Under the pieces are notes generated by a model, which made no database searches, was not told the DNA's origin, and saw only the letters and a list, made by a program, of their open reading frames with translations. This document shows positions 12,215-22,874 of a DNA stretch of 64,000 bases, piece by piece (position 1 is the first letter of the stretch; every line of letters starts with the position of its first letter). The DNA comes from Ziziphus jujuba (Eukaryota; Streptophyta; Magnoliopsida; Rosales; Rhamnaceae), in the NCBI RefSeq assembly GCF_031755915.1, contig NC_083388.1:12846501-12910500 (forward strand), written 5' to 3'. A program made the position numbers and the translations under genes.

Positions 12215-14365
12215 TGTTGGCAAGGTTGAAGGTAAATATATTTTTTTTTTTGGGTCTTTTTTCTTGTTTGTTTGACATTTTCGTATGTTGGTTGCTGCAT
12301 ATTTTGTGTTACTTGGAATTTATTCATGAATTTTGGATTTTGAAATCAAAGCTGGAGTGATTATGGATGCATAACTATGTATTTGATGATTTAGTCTCGG
12401 ATGATATTTTTTCCCCAGAGCTTTCCTTTAGCTATTCCTCTGTAGTAAGGCTTCGACCATGCTTAAACCATATTTTCCATGAACAATGTAGCCTATGATC
12501 AATCAATTCATAATGTATTTCACTATTGAGTAACTAACTTTAAAATGCATATTTGCTGCTCGCTTGTTTGAACATTGTAGAAGTGCCAACCCAATTGCAA
12601 AGTTATATAAAAGTTCATGGTAGATTAAGTTGAAATTGTTCCTTCTGAAAAAGAGCTTAACTTTCCATGGTGTCACCTCTCTTGAGGATTTTAACTTCCT
12701 TTTATTTCCAGGTGATTTTTATGCACGGTGGAGGTCCAAAGAGCAATTCCCATTCTAGCAAAAGCATATGGTGACAGCATGCACAAAATTCTGCATGTTG
12801 GCCCTGATACTTGTTCAGTGGTTTCTAAATTGCTAAAGGAGAAAGAAACTGAAGCCTCCGGTGTAGAACCATATGACATCGAGGATGCTGATAGAAACTG
12901 CAAAGCTCTTGTGACATCAAGTTTCCACTTCCATACAGGCCAAAATCATTTTCTCTTGTAATTGTTTCAGATGCATTGGAATATTTGTCTCCTAGGTACC
13001 TTAACAAGACCCTCCCAGATCTGGCAAGGGTATCTATTGATGGGCTTGTGATCTTTACAGGTGAAAAGATCGTACAACTGTTAAATAGATTTTGTGAAAG
13101 TACAGAGGCTTTACCCTGTATTTTGTTTGTTAATTGCATGTCTATGTGGTTATCTGTTGCTGCTCTTTATGCTCTCTTTATTCTGAGTCTCTACTAACTG
13201 GTTTTTTTTTGTATTAATTGGCAATCTGTGCTTCCTGAACATAAGATATATGGATAATTGGCACATAAGTATCTTCTAGTGAAGACCATGAAAACCAAAT
13301 TTTATATGAGATTATGATGTTATCTTCCAATCTTGGTGCATTTTTCTTAATCCCAAGTTTCACAATTATTAAATTAGAATGCTTTAAGATTTTTTCCTTA
13401 ATGCCTTCCCACATGCCAACGAAAGCAAAAGGTGGTAGGATGTTTTTAAAATTTTCTTATAAATTATGTTGTAATATTATGAGATGCTTTAAACATTTAA
13501 TAAATTAAAAGAAGTTTCTCTGATATTCACATTTCTATTTGACAGCAAATTTTGATTTTCCTTGTTGTGTTTGAATGTACTGGACAGTCATAGTATTTTA
13601 ATGATATCAGTTCTTTGAGAAAACTGCTCTTTTATGATGTTCAAACTTCAAAGTAATCTTTGCTTGATACTTATGGTAGTAAAACTTCTATATTGGGATG
13701 AAAAGTATATGATTGTTTTCTAGTGACATCTTTTGAAATGTCCATTCAGGCTCTCCTGGTCATCGGAAAGCTAAAGTTTCATAATCCAAATATGGAAGGG
13801 TGGTAAGAATATCTGCATTTGAAACTTATTTTTCATATGCTTTTCTTTTATTTCAAAAGTTGTTTAATTCATTGTGATAAGCTATTACATTAACTGCTAA
13901 CATTTTGTTATTGATCATTTTCATGATAATCTTCCTTTGCTTGAGATGGTGAGATTGGATGGAGAGGTTAGGAATCAAAGAAAATATAAGGAATTTAAAA
14001 AGCTTATAGAAGAAAAAAAACAACCTTTTTTGCTTTAGGAATGAAAGTTTTTCATTTGAAAGGCTGGTTTATCTTAATATTTCAGCTCATATTGTTGTGC
14101 TGCAGATATTCCTGTGTCTCGTGGCTGCTTTAGTCTGAATATCATCTTATAAACAATTTAATTTTCTAAATAACCGACACACTGGCATTTTTATTTTTAT
14201 TTTCCTTTTTGAAGGCTAAGATGAGGAGTTCATCCTGGTGGGTCAAGTATTTTGTTCAGACTAGCTTGGAGGAGAATGAAGCTACTATCAAGAAGTTTGA
14301 GCATGCAGCGACAAAGATGTCATGTCTCAAAATGCCAAATTTTTTACCTTATGCCATTCCATTAA
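12187..14365 (+). pseudogene. Broken ICA/At3g27230-like SAM-dependent methyltransferase
   Basis: Four exon pieces (about 12187-12230, 12712-13060, 13750-13799, 14215-14365) follow the order of the plant ICA-type methyltransferase: a G-K-V-E-G-D-F lead-in, then [54 protein letters not shown], and a C-terminal W-W-V-K-Y-F-V-Q-T-S-L-E-E-N-E-A. The family is Golgi-located; Arabidopsis ICA has been linked to pectin methylation and cambial growth. It is dead here: one base is lost around 12720, a short deletion shifts the frame near 12920 and removes the V-R-V-A-D-I region, bases are lost near 13783, and there is a one-base shift near 14325. It lies inside the Pack-MULE, with introns. Confidence 0.8.
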
Positions 14366-15984
14366 CATTTTGAATTTTTTTTTTGAATTTTTTTTTTAAA
14401 ATTTTTTTATCACTCTTGAAGCACTTGGAGGTGCTATTTTTGATAATTCATCTCAGACGATTTTTTCTGTAGGAGACTATCAATCTTTCCCCTCAGTTGT
14501 ATTGTTCACAAGAATATGAATTGTATTATTTTATTTAAGTTATTATTTTAAAGTTAAAGCAAGAATGAGTGTGGTATGTGTTCAGAAGGGTCCTATATTG
14601 TTATCTGAGTACGCTGATTGTTACATACACAGATACTTTGGTACTCTCAGTATCCGCTTGGTTTCTCAAGTTGTGAAACAAATTTAATATTGCATCCATT
14701 CTTAATCTGAAAGGGGAGAGAGCATATAGAGACACTAGAAGGAAATAAAAACCAGCTGTTAAATTTTTGCTTTTTTTGGAAGGGACTATATCTTAAGTGA
14801 ATGAAGAAGTGTTAATATATAGGTTAGAAGGTACTTGAAGAGGTAATTTTTCTGGAGAGGTAATTTAGGTTAGAAGGTACTTGAAGAGGTAATTTAGGTT
14901 AGAAGGTACTTGAAGAGGTAATTTTTCTAAACCTGTGAGATTGCAGAGAGGGAAAAAAAAAATGCGAACCATACAAGAATGTATATATATTATACATGTT
15001 GGTAAGTACTCTTTTACTTATTTTGTTCTCTATTATGGAACAAAAAGAATGAAAATGAAAATTAGTGTCTCTCAATCGTTATATCTCTATGATGCTTGCT
15101 TTTATCATCTTCATTCTTTAGCCTTTCCATAACAAAATAATTTTAATTTGATACAAGGACTTTTGCTTAGTTGTGGCATGGAACAGAAATGGTTCTTTGT
15201 CCTCCAACATCTGCTTAATTAAGGTGGGACCTCTGTTCTTTGCCTTTTTTTTTTTTTTTTTTTTGGCATTACTAAGTTTCTATAAAGATCTAAACAAGCT
15301 CTGCTCCTTGTGTAGACAGTCATTCTCCTTCAAACGTAACAAAATCCAATTGTAATTTGTTGTAGGGGCCAGTTGGAGATAATTTATTGGGCTTGGATGA
15401 CAAGGGCAGGTTTGTCTATTAACGTACTTATGTTTCATAACTATCTGCTATATTTGTTCCTACCCTTCGTTTGGACAAGCCACTTTTACCACCAGCACAG
15501 CAGAAAAAAGCCGATTCAACTATGCTATGTTTTGATTTACCTTTTTATCGTCTCGTAAGGTCCTATACCTCTGTAATGGCCATGTGGCATATGGGACCAT
15601 TGATATAGTGCCTATAGTACAAATAGTATCTAGCAGGAGATATCTTTTTAATTCATCATTAAAAAAAAAAAAAGGCACTTTTAATGCTTAAATAGACCCC
15701 ATCTATATAACCATATGCTGTTATGATATAAAATCTCAAAGCCCCAAATTTAATCATATAGATGAAAGATTAAAATTCCTGGGATCATTTGAACTTGTTT
15801 TAATAGTATGCATTAAAATTTAGTTAGTTTTAGATTGGAGAATATTCCCAGCTTGAAAGCTTCTTCCAATCTCTTTTAGATTTGAATTTCTCCTTTTTAT
15901 AAGTCATCTATCGTATTGTGTTAGTAAAATATCATTTTGTGTTCAGTATTTTGTAAGTTTCTTACTGTTACAAGGATGCTATTA
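14366..15984. other. Pack-MULE spacer with a short tandem repeat
   Basis: Three copies of a ~35-base unit (AGGTTAGAAGGTACTTGAAG) lie at about 14821-14925. Possible splice-site-flanked scraps around 15365-15415 and 15475-15515 did not match a family I could name. Otherwise AT-rich filler. Confidence 0.4.
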
Positions 15985-17700
15985 ATGCCCAACGGTAATT
16001 ACCGATGCATCGTCGGTAATTGACATTTGTCCACCGTCACAAAAGAATCACCACAATTCCATCCGATAGCTTCGATAGTGTGTATTTCCACCAAGAACGT
16101 GTTAAATCTAGCTTTATTAATGATAACCGTTGACAAAATTAAAGAAAAAAAGACATTAAGAAGTGAAAACATTTAAATAGTGTTTATCCGAAACCAAATA
16201 AGAGAGAAACAGACCTTAAGAAGTGAAAACATTTTTAAAAAAAATCAATACGGATGGTGCATCGGTAATTACCGATGCCGACGGTTTCATCGATAATTAC
16301 CGAAGGCCCTTCGGTAATTACAGTTGACAAATTTTTTGACTCCCACAAGTCCCCTAATGTGTGTTTTGTGCAACAACATGCAAAATATACATTCATCAAT
16401 GATCCTAAATAGCAAAATCCCTATAAAGTTCGGAAAAAGTTCTAAAATTACCAAAAAAATTTGATTACCGTAGGGCCTTCGGTAATTACCGATGAAACCA
16501 TCGGTAATCAAATTGCCCTTGCTAGAAGAATTACCAAAGTTTTCATCAGTAATTACCAAAGGCCCTTCGGTTATTACAGTTGATAAATTTTTTGACTCCC
16601 ACAAATCCCTTAATGTGTGTTTCGTGCAACAACATGCAAAATATACATTCATCAATGATCCTAAATAGCAAATCCCCATAAAGTTCGGAAAAAGTTCTAA
16701 AATTGCCAAAAAAATTTGATTACCGTAGGGCCTTCGATAATTACCGATGAAACCATTGGTAATCAAATTGCCTTTGCTGGAAAAATTACAGAAGGTTTCA
16801 TCGATAATTACCGAAGGCCCTTCAGTAATTACAATTGATAAATTTTTTGACTCCCACAAGTCCCCTAATGTGTGTTTTGTGTAACAACATGCAAAATATA
16901 CATTCATCAATGATCCTAAACAGCAAAATCCCCATAAAATTTGGAAAAAGTTCTAAAATTGCCAAAAAAAAAATTATTACCGTAAGGCCTTCGGTAATTA
17001 CTGATGAAATCATTGGTAATCAAATTGCCCTTGCTGGAAAAATTACCGAAGGTTTCATCGGTAATTACCGAAGGCCCTTCGATAATTACAATTGACAAAT
17101 TTTTTGACTACCACAAGTCCCCTAATGTGTGTTTCGTACAACAACATGCAAAATATACATTCGTCAATGATCCTAAACAGAAAAATCCCCATAAAGTTCA
17201 AAAAAAGTTCTAAAATTGCCAAAAGAATTTGATTACTATAGGGTTTTCGGTAATTACAGATGAAACCATCGGTAATCAAATTGCCCGATGAAACCATCAG
17301 TAATCAAATTGCCCTTGTTGGAAAACTTAACGAAGATTTCATTGGTAATTACCGAAGACCCTTCAGTAATTACAGTTGACAAATTTTTTGACTCCCACAA
17401 GTCCCCTAATGTGTGTTTCGTGCAACAACATGCAAAATATACATTCATCAATGATCCTAAATAGCAAAATCCCCATAAAGTTTAAAAAAAATTCTAAAAT
17501 TGCCAAAAAAAATTTGATTACCATAGGACCTTCGGTAATTACCGATGAAACCATCGTTAATCAAATTGCCCTTGCTGGAAAAATTACCAAAGGTTTCATC
17601 GGTAATTATCGAAGGCCTTTTGGTAATTACAGTTGACAAATTTTTTGACTCCCACAAGTCCCCTAATGTGTGTTTCATGCAACATATGAAGAGAAATAAA
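15985..17700. repeat. 256-bp tandem array with palindromic cores
   Basis: The conserved landmark GACTCCCACAAGTCCCCTAA or a close variant recurs at 16338, 16594, 16849, 17106, 17390 and 17647, giving periods of 256, 255, 257, 284 and 257. The long interval comes from an extra 27-base internal duplication at about 17260-17310. Every unit holds near-perfect dyads: the self-complementary CGGTAATTACCG, and GTAATTACCGAAGG meeting its complement across a GCC centre. A degenerate half-unit begins at 15990. Long open frames on both strands are by-products of the repeat and are not genes. Confidence 0.9.
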
Positions 17701-18066
17701 GGGTATTCCACTTTTAAATGAACTTTGACATGGATATGTTAATTCATACTTTATCAACCACTTTTAAATGTTCTTCTTAAAAAGTGATATAGTTGAAAAT
17801 GTTGGGGTACCATTCCTCAAAACAGTTTTATGTTTGTTTCTTATCTTATGGACCAAATAATGATAATTTTGATAGATTTTCTAGTTAGCATAGCATGGGT
17901 CTGATAAAAAATCCTTTGAAAAGTGAAGATAATTTAATTATACATTACATTTCAGGGCTTTGCTTTAATTAGCAACTGAAATTTGAATTATGTAATACAC
18001 TAGAGGAATATGTTTTTCTTACAAAATTTGTCATGATAGGGATATTCTTTTCTGTTATATCTGCAG
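17701..18066. other. Spacer between the tandem array and the APP1 fragment
   Basis: AT-rich, intron-like sequence. It ends in a polypyrimidine-poor CTGCAG acceptor at the first APP1 exon piece. Confidence 0.4.
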
Positions 18067-19115
18067 CATTTTAGAGGCTTAAGTTTTCCTACTATTTCGT
18101 TGGTTGGTCCAAATGCTGCAATCATCCATTATGCGTCACAAGCAGAAACTTGTGCTGAGTTTAATCCAGACAGCATATATCTTTTTGACTCAGGAGCAAA
18201 GGCTTGTTAGCTATAATTAACTATTATATGTACTTGACTGGTAACGATTATGTAAAAATTACAAACTACATTCATGCACTTATTTTTATTAAATATTTTA
18301 GCTAGATAGACTATGTTTTCTATTGATACATTTTTAACTTATAAGTGGTTATCTTTACGGGCATTTATGCAGTATTTACATCGAACAACTGATATAAGAA
18401 GGACAGTTCATTTTGGAAAACCATCAGAACATGAGAAACCATGCTATACTGCAGTAAGTGCTAATCTATTTTTTTTTTCCTTCATATTGTCATTATTATT
18501 ATTATATTTTTTTTCAAGTATTGCAAAGTAATTTTGTTTGCTTCATTTTGCAGGTCCTCAAGGGTCATATTGCACTTGGGAATGCTCGATTTCCTAATGG
18601 AACCAATGGTATTTTATTTTCTTTTTCAAATAATGTATTTCATTTTAGGTGAAATGTATTGACCATATTTTTGTAAGTTTGTGATAGGAAGGTACATGTT
18701 CATTTTCCTATAGGGAATGCCCTAGACATTCTTGCTCGAGTTCCACTATGGAAAAATGGTCTTGATTATCGGCATGTTACAGGCCCAAATGGAATTGGGT
18801 CTTACCTTAATGTTCATGAAGGCAAGTGTGTTTTACTACTTCTTTCCTCTATTATTTGTGTTTTGATTTCAAGGCTATAGTAAGTTTTCCTTCTTCTTCT
18901 TTTCCCCTGTTTAATTCATTTTACACATCGAACAGGACCCCATTTAATTAGTTTCAGACCACATGCTCAAAATGTACCACTACAAATTGTGGACTTCAAA
19001 TTTCTTGTTTCATTGGAGCTTTAATTGTGGACTTCAAATTTCTTGTTTCAGACTCGTTACTATGAGGACAGGAGTTTTGGTATAAGGTTGGAGAATGTCC
19101 TTATAAGGTTGGAGC
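18067..19115 (+). pseudogene. APP1: 3' part of aminopeptidase P1 (Xaa-Pro aminopeptidase), decayed
   Basis: Six exon pieces (18067-18201, 18373-18453, 18554-18608, 18714-18831, 18936-about 18985, about 19051-19110) read in family order: [52 protein letters not shown], and F-G-I-R-L-E-N-V-L. The enzyme removes N-terminal residues before proline using two metal ions. Both metal-binding Asp (D-S-G-A, T-D-I) are still present, but the H-G-T-G-H-G-V-G motif now reads H-V-T-G-P-N-G-I-G, so its second, metal-binding His is lost. The donor after 18201 is destroyed, and a ~48-base duplication (about 18990-19050) splits the last pieces. The 5' exons and the C-terminus are absent. A captured, dead fragment inside the Pack-MULE. 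Confidence 0.8.
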
Positions 19116-19730
19116 TCTAATTGTGGACTTCCAGTTTATTTTATCTAATAAATTTTATTCTACATCTTCATAGATCGAGTATGATACAAACAGGAACCGA
19201 ATAACATTACTACTAGGGTCAGTCTTAAACGACATCATTTTGGCCTTCGAAGACAAAGAAAAATCACAGTTATTGTGTCTTCCCATTCAATTTGTTCAAA
19301 GATATGCCATGACACATAATTAGCTCTTAACATGTTATTTTGTCTTCCCATTTAATTTGTACTTAAGTCTCTCATCCGCTATGACAATATGCAACTCCCT
19401 TCATAGAAAACCCTTAAGAATAATGCAACGGAAAGAATAGCTTAACAATCATTCTAATTGCATACTACATAGATTGAGTATGATACAAAATTGTATTCGA
19501 ATTTTGTTAATGATAACTTGTAATGTTTTTGTCATGTGTCTTTTAAATTCGAATCAATAAGAGTTTGTTATCATTATATATTTTTTTGGCCACTGTGTTG
19601 TTGGTAGTATTTATATTTATACCATATATACATAAGTTTGTCCAAATATTTATATTTATATTTTAGCCTTTTACATATATGGTATATTTGATGGTTTGTT
19701 GTCAACAAGAAAATAATGATATGGCAAGAA
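19116..19730. other. Pack-MULE spacer
   Basis: AT-rich with no recognised gene. Short repeated phrases such as TAGATTGAGTATGATACAAA occur near 19170 and 19472. Confidence 0.4.
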
Positions 19731-20245
19731 TATTGTATTGGTGGCCCTCAATAATGTGTGTTTCTACCAAGAACATGCTAAATATAACTTTATTAATGAT
19801 TTTGACAAAAAAATCCACAAAAGATTTGGAAAAAATGAGAAAATTACAAACAAAGTGGATTACCGAGGGTAATTTTTCCAACAACTACAAATTGATTACC
19901 GTAGGTTTTATCGGTAATTACCAAAGACCCTACGGTAATCAAATTTTTGTGCCAATTTGAGAATTTTTTCAGAACTTTTAGGATTTTTTCTCCTTAGGAT
20001 CATTGAAGAAAGTATTTTTGCATGTTGTTGCATTTAACACACATTAGGGGACTTGTGGGGGCTAAAAATTGATAAAAGATGATTACCATAGGAGTTTCGG
20101 TAATTATTGATGAAACTTATAGTAATTTTTCAAGCAAGGACAAATTGATTACCGTAGGTTTCATCGGTAATTACCGAAGACCCTACGATAATCAAAATTT
20201 TATGCCAATTTGAGAACTTTTTCATAACTTTGTCTTAGTCTCACC
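19731..20245. repeat. Inverted relative of the 256-bp array
   Basis: About 19955-20070 is the reverse complement of the array unit (CACATTAGGGGACTTGTGGG at 20040-20059 is the complement of its landmark). About 19745-19815 instead matches 16078-16140 in direct orientation (TGTGTTTCTACCAAGAACAT-like). CGGTAATTACC dyads flank both arms (19909-19940 and 20164-20198). The 15.99-17.70 and 19.73-20.25 kb blocks therefore belong to one repeat family bracketing the APP1 fragment. Confidence 0.75.
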
Positions 20246-20521
20246 CACTTTGAATCCCTCATATGTTTGATTCATGCAACCTTGCCTCATTCCTCCATCA
20301 CCATGCAATTTTCCAAAGACTCATATACTAATGTAACATGCAAGGTCAGGAAACTATCAAATGACATATTTAACAACCAAAGAATTAAAGAGTGGGCCAT
20401 TAAATGACATATTTACCAGGGAAAAAAAAAATCAAAGAGTTGTGCAACCGTATGGAAGGAAGGACCTAAGCAACCGTATGATCATTTTTATAAACTAAAA
20501 ATACCAGAACAAGCATGACAA

Positions 20522-21420
20522 TTATGAGGAATGCATAAAAGGTTGATTCCAAGTATCTGGAAGTCCAGCAATACACCAATGGTTACAGTCCATGCGCCTA
20601 AAGCCATTATAAAAGCCAGGATGTGCATCTTTTCTGAGTTGTGATAAAGTTGTTATGTCCAGCAGATGAACATGTTTTCTCATTCCGGTTAATACATCTT
20701 TCACCACATATAATGCCTTGGGCAATCCACCTTGATAACTGATCCACTTAGGAGTTTTGTCTCATTTCCACAATTTGTCACCCCTAGCTCATTCCAATCC
20801 CTTGCCACTAAATATGAAAAGGAAAAAAAAAAGAAAGAAAAAAAAAAGCATCAGAGAAATTCACGAAATTAATTTTTGGTTTTCAAAAAAAAAAAAATTG
20901 GTGATGGGAAAGAAGTAAACTTAATGGTAGTGGGTAAGAGAAATTCCTTGGAAGATGACTTTGGTTTTACTATGATTCATAGTTGAATCCACCCACTTAG
21001 CCCATGTTGTCAAACCCTTATGAAAAGCAACCATACAATTCATGTCTTTGAGAGTTTGGTTACCATATTGAGAATTTAAATGCTCTCTTTCTAGTCCTCA
21101 GGAACTAAAGTGAAGGCAGTTCATAGGGATGCAGATTGGACAAAACAGGAAAACAAAAGTAGCAGAGAAAAGAAGTTAATCACATGTTTATAGCAACTTC
21201 ATTAAAAACTCTATGAGCAACAGAGCATTTAAATTCTTTTTTAATCATATGCTTATAACAATTTCATTAAAAACTCTGTAAGCAACAGAGCATTCCTTAA
21301 AGCCAATATTAAATCCCTCTTATGCTACAGATTCTTCTCTTGCTATGAGACCATCATGATATCCACTCTAGTAATACACCAATTGTTACATGAAATTCAC
21401 CAAAAGGGTGTGGGGGCAGC
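20522..21420 (-). pseudogene. Broken C-terminal exons of a TBL (trichome birefringence-like) protein
   Basis: On the minus strand 20775-20522 reads C-G-N-E-T-K, then after a one-base shift [23 protein letters not shown] and [16 protein letters not shown]. This is the conserved D-x-x-H end of plant TBL/DUF231 polysaccharide O-acetyltransferases, which work in the Golgi. A further exon piece (about 21080-20921) reads [13 protein letters not shown] and Q-G-I-S-L-T-H-Y and then hits a stop. The last codons are shifted, and a second, worse copy of the D-C-N-H-W-C region lies at about 21360-21400. A ~66-base direct duplication (about 21174-21300) lies between them. No N-terminal half was seen, so this is a dead captured fragment, opposite in strand to its neighbours. 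Confidence 0.7.
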
Positions 21421-22540
21421 GATTATTACATCTAGACAAAAAAAAAAAAAAAAAAAAAACCACAACTTCCATATGTTAAGGAGGGACACTACATCAACGT
21501 CATAATCAAGTGCACAAGGATAATGATATGCACCTGACCTAAGGCATTTTCAAGCACATTTTTGGAATTCTAACCAATAGTATGGGTTTCTCAATCTATA
21601 AATATTAGTTTATCATGGAAGTCTTGAGTGCCATTAGCCTATAATACAAAACCACAAGCAAACTAATACCACATCTCCGCAACCAACCTCAAATTCATAA
21701 AATAGGAGTAAGTATAAGACATTTCACCTATGCTACCCCCAACTGCATATTTGTAATCAACTTGAAAATTAATAATGTTCCACCAGCCAAGCCTAAGAAA
21801 TTCCAACCTTGGCTGAAACCTAAACAGAAAGAAATTAAGGCAAACTAAACAACATATAGATAGTATACCTCATGGTCCATATAGCAGGTATAACATCTTT
21901 TTTAAATATTAACTAATTGTAAACAAAAAAAGAAGAAGTTAACTTATATGATTCACCATAGAACATATAACTAAAAGGATACCATAAGAATCACTTTGGT
22001 CACATCGGGCACTTGGCATAAGATCACTTTCTATTTGATGCTACAAACTTTCCAAGTGAAGCTCCTCTGCAAAACTACCGCTCACCTTCATAACCATAAA
22101 CTAGAAACCAACATAAAATCAAAATGAAGTTATGTAATTAAATTATTATATCTAGCAGGATGGTGAGTGTCATACAAACAAGAAAACAAATGATTCAACT
22201 TTTGGAGCAGATTTTAACCATAACTGCTTTCTACTTATTCTTCAATTTGTTTTATTGGGTTTTCTTTTCTTTCAATTTCCTTTAATATTCTGTTGCAATC
22301 AGAAAATTCAACAAACACTTGTGAAGTGTTTTTGACCTTAAAGCAATACAAAAACCGACCCTAAAGCATACTCATAATATTTAATCACCCCACTAAATTG
22401 TATAACCTACTACTACTACTACTACTTGATTTCGACTAGTTTCCTCCATTCCAATCATCGTCTTCGCCTTTCACCAATCAAGCAAAAACCCAAGCTATAA
22501 AAATAAAAAAATCAAAAAATCAAAATACACAGATCCTTAC
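21421..22540. other. Pack-MULE right interior, no gene recognised
   Basis: AT-rich, with an A run at 21439-21460 and a (TAC)n-like tract near 22410-22425. No protein homology seen. Confidence 0.4.
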
Positions 22541-22847
22541 CTCAAACGCAATTTTTCCTTAGTCTTTCATATGTTTGCAAGAGAAAACGTAAGAGATGCA
22601 GGGAGATGGAGCATGGATTTTTTTTTTTTTTCTTAATGAGATTGTGTGTGGGTTTTCTGGGGAATGAAGAAAAATAGAAAAGCCGAGTGCAGAAACTAAA
22701 GACTGGGTTTCTCGGACTGAAGGAATGAAGAAAGGAAAGTAAAGTGATTTTTTACTTTCATTGGGGATAAAATGGGAAGCAGAGGGCAGATAAAAAAAAA
22801 AACTAAGAAATGAGGGGTATATTTCATTAGAGGCCATGAAAGAAGGA
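22541..22847 (-). promoter_or_regulatory. Leader-like right subterminal region of the Pack-MULE
   Basis: Read on the minus strand (inward from the right TIR), this is CT-rich, UTR-like sequence ending in TTTGAG/GTAAGGATC, a good splice donor at about 22541. It could start a transcript running into the TBL fragment. No start codon leads into a recognisable protein. Confidence 0.4.
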
Positions 22848-22874
22848 CATTGGGCCAAATTCCCCTTAAGATAA
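22848..22874 (-). repeat. Right terminal inverted repeat and TSD of the Pack-MULE
   Basis: TIR complement at 22848-22865, followed by TTAAGATAA at 22866-22874. See the left end at 10620-10646. Confidence 0.75.

Larger units (their letters stand above)
10629..22865. mobile_element. Pack-MULE-like element carrying pieces of four genes
   Basis: The ends are an 18-bp perfect inverted repeat: GGGGAATTTGGCCCAATG at 10629-10646 and its complement at 22848-22865. Immediately outside are TTAAGATGA (10620-10628) and TTAAGATAA (22866-22874), a 9-bp duplication with one mismatch, which is the Mutator-superfamily signature. Inside are remnants of an SMP/C2 protein, an ICA-like methyltransferase and aminopeptidase P1 (all plus strand) and a TBL protein (minus). 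Introns are retained, so these are genomic rather than processed copies. No transposase is visible inside, so the element is non-autonomous. The TIRs are short for a MULE, which leaves some doubt. The one TSD mismatch and the decayed fragments suggest an old insertion. Confidence 0.75.

Noticed and set aside
16338..17700. Regularly spaced repeats that might suggest a CRISPR array
   Set aside because: Units are 256 bp with no unique spacers, in a plant nuclear context with no cas genes; it is an ordinary tandem repeat.
16287..17711. Several open frames of 60-207 codons on both strands with repeated translations
   Set aside because: They are produced by the 256-bp tandem repeat lacking stops in some frames; the translation repeats with the unit and has no domain.
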